A stretch of 64,000 nt of DNA from an uncultured Eubacteriales bacterium (GTDB lineage Bacteria > Bacillota > Clostridia > Christensenellales > CAG-138). The stretch covers positions 204,376 to 268,375 of the forward strand of contig CADCJW010000001.1 of NCBI GenBank assembly GCA_902801845.1, read 5' to 3'. The position numbers and the translations under genes are program-made. The notes beneath the pieces are model-generated. The model had not been told where the DNA came from and did not search any database. It was given only the letters and a program-made list of their open reading frames with translations. Below, piece after piece: positions 41,836-50,841 of this stretch. Within the stretch, counting starts at the first letter, position 1; every line of letters starts with the position of its first letter.

Positions 41836-42165
41836 TCACAGCGCCTTGTTCAGCATCTGCTCCAGAGCGGCCTTGGGACGAGCGCCGATGGCCTTGTCTA
41901 CCAGTTCGCCCTTTTTGAAGATCATAAGCGTGGGGATGTTCATGATGCGGTACCGCTGGGCGAGCTCGCCCATCTCATCCACATCCACCTTGGCCACGAT
42001 GGCCTTGTCCGCGAACTGATCGGCGATCTCCTCCACGATAGGGGCGACCATACGACAGGGGCCGCACCAGGTGGCCCAGAAGTCCACCAAAACGGGCTTG
42101 TCCCCGGCGATGAGCTTGTCGAAGGCTTCCTCAGAACCGATGTGGATCACATTCTCGTTTGCCAT
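41836..42165 (-). CDS. trxA: thioredoxin
   Basis: A 109-aa thioredoxin with active site ATWCGPCRMVAPIV and cis-Pro region IMNIPTLMIFKKGE. It reduces protein disulfides. GGAGAAG before the ATG. It lies between aspS and the cysteine desulfurase, in the same direction, 18 nt after aspS. Confidence 0.95.
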   Translation of the reverse strand: MANENVIHIGSEEAFDKLIAGDKPVLVDFWATWCGPCRMVAPIVEEIADQFADKAIVAKVDVDEMGELAQRYRIMNIPTLMIFKKGELVDKAIGARPKAALEQMLNKAL

Positions 42166-42183
42166 TATTCTTCTCCTTTTCGC

Positions 42184-43977
42184 TTAGTCTTCCAGGTCCT
42201 TGAAAGAAATATGCAGTTCATCCAGCTGCTTCTGCTCCACGGGATAGGGCGCGCCCGTCAAAGGATCGGAGGCATTTTGCACCTTGGGGAAGGCGATCAC
42301 GTCCCGGATGCTGCCCGCTCCGCAGATGAGCATGGCCACCCGATCGAGGCCATAGGCCAAGCCCCCATGAGGCGGCGTGCCGTACTTGAAGGCGTTGAGC
42401 AGGAAGCCGAACCGCTGCTGGGCCGACTCCTCAGTGAACCCAAGGGCCTTGAACATCCGCTTTTGCAGCTCCGCGGAGTGGATCCGGATGCTGCCGCCGC
42501 CGATCTCGTTGCCGTTGAGCACGATGTCGTAGGCCTTGGCCCTGACTGCGCCGGGATCCTTCTCGATAAGGTCCAGATCCTCGTCCATGGGGCTGGTGAA
42601 GGGATGGTGCATAGCCATGAACCGGCCCTCCTCCTCGCTCCATTCGAACTGGGGGAACTCCACCACCCACAGCAGAGCGTAGGAATTTTCGGGGATCAGC
42701 TGGAGCTTGTTGGCCACCTTCAGCCTGAGAGCGCCCAAAGAGGCCCAAACCACGCTGTTCTGATCCGCCACGATGAACAGCAAATCGCCCTTTTCGAAGT
42801 TTGCCCTCGCTTCGATGGCGGCCATCTCTTCGGCGGAAAGGAACTTCAAGATGGGGCTCTGGATGCCCTCGTCCTTGTAGTTCATCCACGCCAGGCCCTT
42901 GGCCTTATAGGTCTTGACGAACTCGCCCTCCGCGTCGATCTCCTTGCGGGAGTAGCGGTGGGAGCCGCCCTTCACGTTGATGCAGCGGACGGAGCCGCCG
43001 GCTTTAGCGGCATTGGAGAACACGGAGAAGCCGCTGTCCTTCACGATATCGGTGAGGTCGACGAGCTCCATGCCGAAGCGGATGTCCGGCTTATCGGAGC
43101 CGTAACGGTTCATGGCGTCGATCCACTTGATCCGCGGCAGGGGGTTCGGGATATCCACATCCAGGCACTCCTTGAACACCCGACGCAAAAAGCCCTCGTT
43201 CATGGCCATGACGTCGTCCTCTTCCACGAAGGACATCTCCAGGTCGATCTGCGTGAAGTCAGGCTGCCTATCGGCCCGAAGATCCTCGTCCCTGAAGCAG
43301 CGGGCGATCTGCATATACCGGTCAAAGCCGGAGACCATGAGCATCTGCTTAAAGAGCTGGGGGCTCTGAGGCAGGGCGTAGAAGCTGCCCGGATGGACCC
43401 GAGAGGGCACCAGATAGTCCCGAGCGCCCTCCGGCGTGCTGCCGGTGAGGACCGGGGTCTCGATCTCCACGAAGCCATTTTCCGCGAAATACTCCCGGGC
43501 GATGTGGGCGATCTTATGCCGCATCATGAGATTCTTCTGCATGACAGGCCGACGAAGGTCCAAATACCGGTATTTGAGCCGCAGCAGCTCCCCGGCGTTG
43601 GTGTCGTCGCTGACCTCGAAGGGAGGCGTCTCGCTGACGGAAAGGATCTTGAAATCCTTCACCTTCACTTCGACCTCACCGGTCTTCATCTTGGGGTTCA
43701 CCATATTGCCCGTCCGAGCCTCCAAGGTGCCCCGGATGGCCAGCACATATTCGGAACGGATGGTGGACGCACGGGCATAGTCCTCCTCGCTCAGGGTGCT
43801 GCTGTCAAACACCACCTGCATGAGGCCAGACCGGTCCCGAAGCTGGATGAAGATCAACGCGCCCAAATCGCGGCGCACGTTGCACCAGCCCATCAGCGTC
43901 ACTTCCCTGCCCACGTCCGCCTTGCCCAACTCGGCACAGTAGCAGGTGCGTTTCCATCCCTGCAGCAATTCACTCAT
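42184..43977 (-). CDS. aspS: aspartyl-tRNA synthetase
   Basis: A 597-aa class II synthetase with N-terminal OB fold (GWCNVRRDLGALIFIQLRDR), catalytic core (FVEIETPVLTGSTPEGARDY; RCFRDEDLRADRQPDFTQID), bacterial GAD insertion (about 290-410) and motif 3 (YGLDRVAMLICG). It charges tRNA-Asp. The start overlaps the hisS stop by 8 nt, so the pair is translationally coupled and shares the T-box leader. Confidence 0.96.
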   Translation of the reverse strand: MSELLQGWKRTCYCAELGKADVGREVTLMGWCNVRRDLGALIFIQLRDRSGLMQVVFDSSTLSEEDYARASTIRSEYVLAIRGTLEARTGNMVNPKMKTGEVEVKVKDFKILSVSETPPFEVSDDTNAGELLRLKYRYLDLRRPVMQKNLMMRHKIAHIAREYFAENGFVEIETPVLTGSTPEGARDYLVPSRVHPGSFYALPQSPQLFKQMLMVSGFDRYMQIARCFRDEDLRADRQPDFTQIDLEMSFVEEDDVMAMNEGFLRRVFKECLDVDIPNPLPRIKWIDAMNRYGSDKPDIRFGMELVDLTDIVKDSGFSVFSNAAKAGGSVRCINVKGGSHRYSRKEIDAEGEFVKTYKAKGLAWMNYKDEGIQSPILKFLSAEEMAAIEARANFEKGDLLFIVADQNSVVWASLGALRLKVANKLQLIPENSYALLWVVEFPQFEWSEEEGRFMAMHHPFTSPMDEDLDLIEKDPGAVRAKAYDIVLNGNEIGGGSIRIHSAELQKRMFKALGFTEESAQQRFGFLLNAFKYGTPPHGGLAYGLDRVAMLICGAGSIRDVIAFPKVQNASDPLTGAPYPVEQKQLDELHISFKDLED

Positions 43978-45244
43978 GCTGTTCGCCTCCTATCGTTTCT
44001 GCAATATCGTTCGCCGTGAGCGTGACTTCGGTCTGCTCGCCGGTGGCCATTTCCTTTATATTTCCCTTGCCGGTCTTAAGCTCGTTTTCGCCGATGACCA
44101 GCACGTGCTTCGCTTCCGTCTTGCCGGCGTACTTGAAGTTTGCCTTCACGCTCCGACCAACGTGGTCCGTATCCGCGGAGAAACCAAGCTTCCGAAGACC
44201 GTTCACCAGCTCGAAAGCCTTCTGCCGCTCAGCATCGCCCATGCCGAATATGAGCACATCCACCGGTTCCGGCTTGGGGATCTCCACCCCCAGCTGGTCG
44301 AGGTACAGAAGCAGCCGCTCGATGCCCAAACCAAAGCCGACCGCCGCTACCTCCGGACCGCCGATCTGCTTGACCAGACCATCGTACCGACCGCCGCCGC
44401 AAAGGGTCCCCTGGGCGCCCGCCGCACCGGACACGATCTCGAACACGGTACGGGTGTAGTAGTCCAATCCCCGGACCAGCATGGGGTCCATTTCATAGGG
44501 GATGTTGACGGCGTCCAGATACCCCCGGAGCCTGTCCATATGGGCCCGGCATTCATCGCACACATAGTCCAGGGTATGGGGTGCGCCGGCGTTGATCCGT
44601 TTGCAGCTCTCCACCTTGCAGTCCAGGACCCGCAGGGGGTTCTTCTCGAGCCGCACCTGGCAGTCCTCGCAAAGCTCCTCCCGATGCTCGGACAGGTATG
44701 CCTTCAATGCCGCCTGATACCGATCCCGGCACTTGGGGCAGCCAATGGAGTTGAGCTTCACAGTGAGATCCCGAGCACCCATGGCGGTGAAGATGTCCCA
44801 GGCCATGGAGATGACCTCGGCGTCCGCACTGGGCTCGGGTGCACCAAAGCACTCCACGCCGAACTGGTGATGCTCCCGCAGCCGCCCCGCCTGGGGCCGT
44901 TCATACCGGAACACGGGGCAGTTGAGATAGTAGACCTTCAGGGGCATGGCCTCAGCGAAGAGTCCGTGCTCCACAAACATGCGCACGGTCCCCGCCGTGC
45001 CCTCCGGCTTCAGGGTGATGCTACGCCCGCCCTTGTCGTTGAAGGTATACATCTCCTTTTGGACCACGTCCGTGGTATCGCCCACGGAGCGCAAAAACAA
45101 CTCCGTATGCTCGATGACCGGGGTACGGATCTCCTTGAAGCCATAGCGGGCGGTGGTCCTGCGGATCAATTCCTCCACATACTGCCAGCGATAGCTCTCC
45201 CCCGGGGTCACGTCCCGGGTGCCTTTGGGTGCCTGATAAGCCAT
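43970..45244 (-). CDS. hisS: histidyl-tRNA synthetase
   Basis: A 424-aa class II enzyme: APKGTRDVTPGESYRWQYVE, FEIRTPVIEHTELFLRSV-like motif 2 region (KEIRTPVIEHTELFLRSVGD), LKPEGTAGTVRMF, and GLDYYTRTVFEIVSG; C-terminal anticodon domain. It charges tRNA-His. AGGAGG 9 nt before the ATG at the end of the T-box terminator region. Confidence 0.95.
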   Translation of the reverse strand: MAYQAPKGTRDVTPGESYRWQYVEELIRRTTARYGFKEIRTPVIEHTELFLRSVGDTTDVVQKEMYTFNDKGGRSITLKPEGTAGTVRMFVEHGLFAEAMPLKVYYLNCPVFRYERPQAGRLREHHQFGVECFGAPEPSADAEVISMAWDIFTAMGARDLTVKLNSIGCPKCRDRYQAALKAYLSEHREELCEDCQVRLEKNPLRVLDCKVESCKRINAGAPHTLDYVCDECRAHMDRLRGYLDAVNIPYEMDPMLVRGLDYYTRTVFEIVSGAAGAQGTLCGGGRYDGLVKQIGGPEVAAVGFGLGIERLLLYLDQLGVEIPKPEPVDVLIFGMGDAERQKAFELVNGLRKLGFSADTDHVGRSVKANFKYAGKTEAKHVLVIGENELKTGKGNIKEMATGEQTEVTLTANDIAETIGGEQHE

Positions 45245-45264
45245 AGTTTTTTCCTCCTGCTACG

Positions 45265-45487
45265 AAAAAGCGGCCCCGTCTCCTCTCAAGGGACGGAAGA
45301 CCGCGGTGCCACCCTGATTAAGCGAATGATCGCTTCACTCTCGTTCCTAACGCGAACCACACGGCGGACCATTTCCTGTCCGCGGCTCCCGGCTGTCCTT
45401 CCAGGCACCCTCTCCTGTTCGGCTTTCACCCGCCCGAACTCGCTGAAAGATGAGGAAACGCGCCTGTACTCTTCCGTTCTTCGCCTT
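45265..45487 (-). promoter_or_regulatory. T-box leader controlling hisS-aspS
   Basis: Minus-strand leader of about 220 nt. The T-box consensus AGGGTGGCACCGCGG is at 45301-45315. The terminator (GCGGCCCCGTC / GGACGGAAGACCGC stem, 45265-45304) ends in TTTTT, so antitermination needs uncharged tRNA. Stem I shows an AGAGTA loop-E strand facing GAAGGAC; the GAC (45395-45397) is the best specifier candidate and codes for Asp. A His codon could not be fixed in the loop. Confidence 0.88.
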
Positions 45488-45493
45488 TGCAGT

Positions 45494-45522
45494 AGTATAC
45501 CCGCCTTTTCCCCGCTTGTCAA
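45494..45522 (-). promoter_or_regulatory. promoter of the T-box-hisS-aspS transcript
   Basis: Perfect -35 TTGACA (45517-45522), 17-bp spacer and -10 TATACT (45494-45499). The -35 overlaps the hemZ stop codon region. Confidence 0.85.
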
Positions 45523-46952
45523 TCGGAAAACAGCCGTTTTTTCTCGCTGAAAAGCTTCTCTTGCTTCTGGTACCAGGTGGGCATGTCCTTGGGGCTGGGC
45601 AGCCGCTCCACCCGCTCACCCACGCCGTAGACCCGCTTGGTCATGGATCCGGCGCCGTGGGCCATGATGCTGACGGTCTCCTCCATCATGTCGATGTTGT
45701 AGACGCACTCCGTTCCCGGCTTCGCGTAGCCTACGTTCTCCAAATTCCCCTGCATGTATTTCTGCCGGTACATGTAGTAAGGCTTCATGCCCAGCTGCCG
45801 GGCCGCCTCTGCGCCCAGACGGACCATCTCCTCCACCGCTTCGCCCTTCGGAAGCGGATACTCCTCCAATCGCGCCTTCAACCGGGAGGAATGCTTGATG
45901 GCCAAGGTATGGACCGTCAGATTCTCCGGTGCGAAGGCCTGGATGGCCGCCAGCGTACGGGCGAAGTCCTCCATGTCCTCCCCCGGCAGACCGGCGATCA
46001 GGTCCATGTTGATGCAGTCGAAGCCCTCCTGTCGGGCCAGTTCGAAGCAGGCAGCGATGTCCGCGGCGGTGTGGAAGCGGCCGATGGCCTGGAGGGTTCT
46101 GTCGTTCATGGTCTGAGGATTGATGCTGATGCGGCTGATCCCGTGAGCCTTCAGCACCCGCAGCTTCTCCCGGGTGATGGTGTCGGGCCGTCCCGCCTCC
46201 ACCGTGAACTCACGGTCCCCGATGCCATAGGCTTCGTCCAACGCAGTAAGGACCCTATCCAGCTCCGCAGCCGAAAGGACCGTGGGCGTACCGCCGCCAA
46301 AATAAAAGGTGCGGGCAGAGAAGCCAGTTTCTTTCAGCAGCTTTGCCCCCTGCCGGATATCCAGGATCAGATGATCCGCATACTCGCTCAGGATGCCCTC
46401 CCCCTTGGCCACCTCCGCACCAAAGGAGCAATAGAGGCACCTGCTGCGGCAGAAGGGGATGTGCAGATACACGGAGGCGCTTCTCGATACGATAGACTCG
46501 ATATGGGGCCGCTGGACCTCCGTGATCTCCTCCACCAAGGCCTGCTTTTGGGGAGATACGGTGAACAGCTCCCGGAAAGAGCGCTTGGCCTCCTCCATTC
46601 CCTGCCGTCCGGCGATCTCCCGAAAGAGCTTGGTGGGGCGAATGCCGGTGAGGGACCCCCAGGGGGTGGCCACCGGATAGAGGGCCTGCATGATCTGATA
46701 GACGCACAGCTTCAACGCCCGCTTCTGCTGTCGCTTCACGTCCAGGACATCCGCTCCCGGCTGGACCGGCACGATCCTTTCGACGTGCTGCGGCATGGCC
46801 AGGCATTTAGCTTCGTCCCCCAGAAGGATCACGAAGAGACGGAGCTCCGCTTCGGGCGCATAAGGAAGAATGGCCGTCTGTCCCAAAAACAGGCGGACCT
46901 CCTCGGTCATATCGTTATAAAACCCTTTGGCGTTGGTGATCAGCTGAACCAT
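45519..46952 (-). CDS. hemZ: HemZ-type radical SAM oxygen-independent coproporphyrinogen III oxidase
   Basis: A 477-aa protein. An N-terminal domain (about 1-155) precedes the radical SAM core with CRSRCLYCSF (Cys-x3-Cys-x2-Cys), FGGGTPTVL, GRPDTIT and the HemN-type QTMNDRTLQAIGR. HemZ is the Firmicutes form of the coproporphyrinogen dehydrogenase; heme synthesis is not shown by other genes here. Overlaps the MBL gene by 13 nt. The last codons sit in the -35 box of the next promoter. Confidence 0.9.
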   Translation of the reverse strand: MVQLITNAKGFYNDMTEEVRLFLGQTAILPYAPEAELRLFVILLGDEAKCLAMPQHVERIVPVQPGADVLDVKRQQKRALKLCVYQIMQALYPVATPWGSLTGIRPTKLFREIAGRQGMEEAKRSFRELFTVSPQKQALVEEITEVQRPHIESIVSRSASVYLHIPFCRSRCLYCSFGAEVAKGEGILSEYADHLILDIRQGAKLLKETGFSARTFYFGGGTPTVLSAAELDRVLTALDEAYGIGDREFTVEAGRPDTITREKLRVLKAHGISRISINPQTMNDRTLQAIGRFHTAADIAACFELARQEGFDCINMDLIAGLPGEDMEDFARTLAAIQAFAPENLTVHTLAIKHSSRLKARLEEYPLPKGEAVEEMVRLGAEAARQLGMKPYYMYRQKYMQGNLENVGYAKPGTECVYNIDMMEETVSIMAHGAGSMTKRVYGVGERVERLPSPKDMPTWYQKQEKLFSEKKRLFSD

Positions 46953-47578
46953 GGATGATCCCGATAGGCGTTCAGCGGATTGAACTGCTTCTCATGCTCG
47001 ATGGTGGTGCTCTCCTCATGACCTGGATAGACCACATACCCGTCCAGGGCATAGAGCTTTTGGAACAGGGAGTCCATCAGCTCCCGGATATTGCCCCCCA
47101 GGTCCGTCCGGCCCACGCTTTCGCAGAAAAGGGTATCGCCGGTGAAGACCGTCTTTTCCTCGTCCACCGCAAAGCATACGCCGCCTTTGGTATGGCCCGG
47201 GGTCTCGAGCACGCGGAAGGTAAGGCCGCCGGCTTCGATCCTGTCCCCTTCCTGAACGAACACGTCCGCTTTGCAGGGCTTAAGGCCATAGCTCATGGCG
47301 GAAATGTAGGACGGCTTCCCCGCAGCCATGGCGGCATCCGCTTCATGAATATAGACTGTGGCTCCCGTTTTTGCCTTCAGGTCCGCCGCCCCCCACACAT
47401 GATCGAAGTGGCCGTGAGTCAGCAAGATATGGGTGCAGGACAGGCCCTCGCTCCGGAGCCGATCATAGATCAGGTCCGCATCCGCGGGATCGATCACGGC
47501 GCAGGTGGGGTTCCCCTCCCGACATACAATATAGGAATTGGCCATAACGGGGCCGCAGGGCAAGGCGATGATCTGCAT
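46940..47578 (-). CDS. MBL-fold metallo-hydrolase (glyoxalase II-like)
   Basis: A 212-aa protein with THGHFDHVWGA (metal motif), GHTKGGVCFAVDEE, FTGDTLFCESVGRTD and PGHEEST. This is the pattern of small glyoxalase II-like hydrolases (often called YcbL type). A cotranscribed partner of hemZ and dtd; the thioester or other substrate is not known. No clear SD, starts 3 nt after dtd stop, so coupled. Confidence 0.85.
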   Translation of the reverse strand: MQIIALPCGPVMANSYIVCREGNPTCAVIDPADADLIYDRLRSEGLSCTHILLTHGHFDHVWGAADLKAKTGATVYIHEADAAMAAGKPSYISAMSYGLKPCKADVFVQEGDRIEAGGLTFRVLETPGHTKGGVCFAVDEEKTVFTGDTLFCESVGRTDLGGNIRELMDSLFQKLYALDGYVVYPGHEESTTIEHEKQFNPLNAYRDHPWFS

Positions 47579-47581
47579 GGC

Positions 47582-48031
47582 TCAAAACTCCTTTCGGCTG
47601 TTGAGCAGGATGGTGAAGGGACCGTCGTTGACCAACGACACCTGCATGTCGGCCATGAAGGTGCCGCTTTCCACAGGCACGCCGCCCTCCCGCATGTACG
47701 CTTTGACGGTCTCGAACAGAGGTTTGGCCTTCTCCGGGCGTTCGGCGGTGATGTAGCTGGGCCGACGGCCATGGCGGGCATCCCCGGCCAGGGTGAATTG
47801 GCTCACGGCCAGGATGCTCCCTTGAGCCTCCCCCACGGATCGGTTGGGGACCCCGTTCTCGTCGTCGAAGATACGCAATCCAACGCACTTGTCCGCGATA
47901 TATCGGGCATCCTTCTCCGTATCGCCAACCTCCACGCCGATGAGGACCATGAGGCCCTTTTCGATGGATGCGGTAAGCTCGCCCCCGATGGAGACGGAGG
48001 AGCTCAGCACTCGCTGTACCACAGCTCGCAT
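47582..48031 (-). CDS. dtd: D-aminoacyl-tRNA deacylase
   Basis: A 149-aa protein of the DTD family: N-terminal MRAVVQRVLSSSVSI, catalytic SQFTLAGDARHGRRPSY and the Gly-Pro loop NDGPFTILL. It removes D-amino acids from mischarged tRNA. Starts 3 nt after the relA stop with GGAGG upstream, in one operon with relA. Confidence 0.94.
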   Translation of the reverse strand: MRAVVQRVLSSSVSIGGELTASIEKGLMVLIGVEVGDTEKDARYIADKCVGLRIFDDENGVPNRSVGEAQGSILAVSQFTLAGDARHGRRPSYITAERPEKAKPLFETVKAYMREGGVPVESGTFMADMQVSLVNDGPFTILLNSRKEF

Positions 48032-48034
48032 AGT

Positions 48035-50248
48035 TTACCTCCCGTTGACCCGCTTCACTTCGATGACGGAGCGAAGCTTGCGCAGATTGGACATGATATG
48101 CTCCAGCTGATCCGTGCCGCTGACCATAAAGGTGATGAGCATGGTGGCCACCCCGTCGGCAGATGTCTGGGCCTTCATGTCGGAAATATAGATGTTCATG
48201 GTGGTGAGCAGCCGACTGATCTCCAACAGAGAACCGGTCTTGTCCACCACATGGATATAGACCGTGGCAGAAAAATCCTCCTCGGGTGAAGAAGCCCACT
48301 CCACTGGCACGAACCGCTCCGGTTCCTGGGAAAGCCGGGCCATGTTGCGGCAATCCGCCCGATGGATGGATACGCCCCGGCCTCGGGTGATATAGCCCAC
48401 GATCCGATCCCCCGGCAGGGGGTTGCAGCAGTTGCTGAAGTGCACGGCCATGCCCGGGTCCCCGGCCACGATGATGCCGTTGGAAGCCTTGGCCGCCCGG
48501 CCGCTGCTGGAAGCGGGCCTATGGGGCGTCTCAGGGGCGGAGATGGCGGTCTGCAGCCGCTCCTGCATCTCCTCCAGCTTGTCCTCCTTGCGCTTGAGCT
48601 CCGCCAGCTTATGGAGCACCTGCCCGGAGGAGATGCCGCCGTAGCCGATGGCGGAGTAAAGCTCGTCCAGGGAGGGCAGCGTGAGACGCTTGAGGATCTC
48701 GTTATAGAACTCCGGCTTCATGAGCGAGGCGATGTCCAGGGACTGGCGCTTGGCGGCGTCCTCCAGCATCTCCCGGCCCTTCTGGATGTTCTCCTCCCGG
48801 TTGGCCTTTTTGAACCACTGCTTGATCCGGTTCTTGGCGGACTGGGTCTTGACGATGTTCAACCAGTCCCGGCTTGGGCCGGCCTGGGTGTTGGAGGTGA
48901 TGATCTCCACCACGTCATTTGTCTTGAGGGTATAGTCGAGGCGGACCATGTTCCCGTTGACGCGGGCGTGCTGGGTATGGTGGCCGACGTTGGTGTGGAT
49001 GCGATAGGCAAAGTCCAGGGGCGTACTGCCGATGGGCAAGTCCAAAATCTCCCCCTTGGGCGTGAGCACGTACACGTACTCGCCCAAATAGTCCTTCACC
49101 ACGTTTTCGGCAAATTCCGCGTTGTCCTCGTCGCTGTCGTCCTTGGCTTCCTCCACCACTTGCCTTAACCAGCTGGTCCGCTTGTCCAGCTCCGTCTGAA
49201 CGGTCCGTCCCTCCTTGTACATCCAGTGGGCGGCCACGCCGTACTCCGCCGTCTCGTGCATCTCATGGGTGCGGATCTGCACCTCAAAGGGGATGCCGTT
49301 CTTGTTCATGAGGGTGGTGTGGAGGGATCGGTACATGTTGGGCTTGGGCATGGCGATATAGTCCTTGAACCGGCCCGGCAGGGGCTTCCATTCGGCGTGG
49401 ATGATGCCCAGCGCCGCATAGCAGTCGTTCACCGTGTCCACGATGACCCGAATGGCGATGAGGTCGTATATCTCGCCGATGCCCACGTTGTTGCGCTGCA
49501 TCTTGCGATAGGTGGAATACAGATGCTTGGGACGGCCGGACAGCTCCGCGTCGATCCCCGCCTCCTTCATGAGTTCCCGCATCCGCTCCATGGCGGTGCC
49601 AAGGAGCTTGAGCCGCTCCTCCTGCTGCCGGGAAACAAGGCTGCGGATGCGCTCGTACTCTTCAGGCATCAAATACTTGAAGGACAGATCCTCCAGCTCG
49701 CTGCGGAGGACGCCGATGCCGAACCGATGGGCCAAAGGCGTATAGACCTCCAAGGTCTCCTTGGCCTTGCGGATCTGCTTCTCCCGGGTGCAGTACTCCA
49801 GGGTATGCATGTTGTGGAGTCGATCGGCGAGCTTGATGATGACCACCCGCACGTCGTCGGCGATGGCGAGGAATAGCTTGGTCAGGTTTTCGTTCTGCTC
49901 CTGCTTTTTGGTGACGTATTCCTTTTTCCCGGAAATGGTCAGCTTGGTCACGCCGTCCACCAGATGGGCCACCTCGGGAGAGAACCTTTTGGCGATCTCG
50001 TCCAGGGTGATGCCCTTGCCGTCCTCCACCGTGTCATGGAGCACCCCGGCGATGACCGTAGCGGCGTCCATGCCCATGTCGAACAGATATTCCGCCACGG
50101 CGATGGGATGGATGATGTAGGGCTCACCGGACTCTCGCTTCTGCCCCTCATGGACAGCGGTAGCGAAGGCCACGGCTTCCTCCATGGTCTTTCCCTTCTC
50201 CGGGCCGAATTTGGCGTTAAATTTTTGAAGCAGCTCTTCCCTTGCCAT
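48035..50248 (-). CDS. relA: RelA/SpoT bifunctional (p)ppGpp synthetase/hydrolase
   Basis: A 737-aa enzyme with HD hydrolase (VLHDTVEDG and LADRLHNMHTL), synthetase (YKSLHTTLMN-type here MYRSLHTTLMNKNG), TGS (VYVLTPKGEILDLPIGSTPLD) and ACT (about 665-737) domains. Both catalytic domains look intact, so it should be Rel-type bifunctional. The start at 50248 has no good SD, and a TTG at 50269 is the alternative; a hairpin occupies the region directly upstream. Follows apt by about 60 nt. Confidence 0.93.
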   Translation of the reverse strand: MAREELLQKFNAKFGPEKGKTMEEAVAFATAVHEGQKRESGEPYIIHPIAVAEYLFDMGMDAATVIAGVLHDTVEDGKGITLDEIAKRFSPEVAHLVDGVTKLTISGKKEYVTKKQEQNENLTKLFLAIADDVRVVIIKLADRLHNMHTLEYCTREKQIRKAKETLEVYTPLAHRFGIGVLRSELEDLSFKYLMPEEYERIRSLVSRQQEERLKLLGTAMERMRELMKEAGIDAELSGRPKHLYSTYRKMQRNNVGIGEIYDLIAIRVIVDTVNDCYAALGIIHAEWKPLPGRFKDYIAMPKPNMYRSLHTTLMNKNGIPFEVQIRTHEMHETAEYGVAAHWMYKEGRTVQTELDKRTSWLRQVVEEAKDDSDEDNAEFAENVVKDYLGEYVYVLTPKGEILDLPIGSTPLDFAYRIHTNVGHHTQHARVNGNMVRLDYTLKTNDVVEIITSNTQAGPSRDWLNIVKTQSAKNRIKQWFKKANREENIQKGREMLEDAAKRQSLDIASLMKPEFYNEILKRLTLPSLDELYSAIGYGGISSGQVLHKLAELKRKEDKLEEMQERLQTAISAPETPHRPASSSGRAAKASNGIIVAGDPGMAVHFSNCCNPLPGDRIVGYITRGRGVSIHRADCRNMARLSQEPERFVPVEWASSPEEDFSATVYIHVVDKTGSLLEISRLLTTMNIYISDMKAQTSADGVATMLITFMVSGTDQLEHIMSNLRKLRSVIEVKRVNGR

Positions 50249-50261
50249 TTTTACCGAAAAG

Positions 50262-50287
50262 GGGATCAACGCTGCCGCTGATCCCGG
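50262..50287 (-). terminator. hairpin between apt and relA (weak terminator or translation control)
   Basis: GGGATCA (50262-50268) and TGATCCC (50279-50285) form a 7-bp stem with a 10-nt loop, followed on the minus strand by CTTTTC. It ends 13 nt before the relA ATG and so covers the site where a Shine-Dalgarno would be. The A-run on its other side could extend the stem. Confidence 0.5.
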
Positions 50288-50307
50288 TTTTTTGCTCGTA
50301 TTCTCCT

Positions 50308-50820
50308 TTAGTACTTCAGAATGGTGCCGACCTCATACTCCTTCAGGGTCTCACGGCCAGGCAGGTCGGTGAGCTCGATGGCGAAACAGCAGGCCGCCAC
50401 GACGCCGCCGGCCTTTTCGCAGAGCTTGGCGCAGGCGAGAGCCGTGCCGCCGGTAGCCAAGAGGTCGTCCACCACGGCCACCCGCTGGCCGGGCTTGATG
50501 GAGTCCACATGCATGTGGATCTCATCCGTGCCATACTCAAGGGCGTATTGATAGCTCACCGTGGTATAGGGGAGCTTGCCGGGCTTCCGGGCCAGCACCA
50601 TGCCCACGTTCAGCGCATAGGCCACGGCAGCGCTGAAGACGAAGCCGCGGGCTTCAGGCGCCATGACGAGATCGATGTTCTTGTCCCGCAGGAAGTCCGC
50701 CATCTGATTCACCGCCTCGTGGAAAGCTTCCTTGTTTTCCAGCATGGGGGTGATGTCACGATAGAGAATGCCCTTCTTAGGAAAATCGGGGATGGACCGA
50801 ACGTAATCCTTGAGTTCCAT
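50308..50820 (-). CDS. apt: adenine phosphoribosyltransferase
   Basis: A 170-aa enzyme making AMP from adenine and PRPP. PRPP loop VAVVDDLLATGGTALA; N-terminal DFPKKGILYRDITPML. AAGGAGG precedes the ATG. It is placed between recJ and relA, a classical Clostridia/Bacilli order, with adenosine deaminase elsewhere in the window for salvage. Confidence 0.95.
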   Translation of the reverse strand: MELKDYVRSIPDFPKKGILYRDITPMLENKEAFHEAVNQMADFLRDKNIDLVMAPEARGFVFSAAVAYALNVGMVLARKPGKLPYTTVSYQYALEYGTDEIHMHVDSIKPGQRVAVVDDLLATGGTALACAKLCEKAGGVVAACCFAIELTDLPGRETLKEYEVGTILKY

Positions 50821-50841
50821 GTTTATCCTCCTTAACGGCCG

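Noticed and set aside
41128..44019. 963-aa open frame on the plus strand opposite aspS
   Set aside because: Antisense shadow produced by high GC and biased codon use; no family motif, Arg/His/Gly/Leu-rich, and aspS on the other strand is certain.
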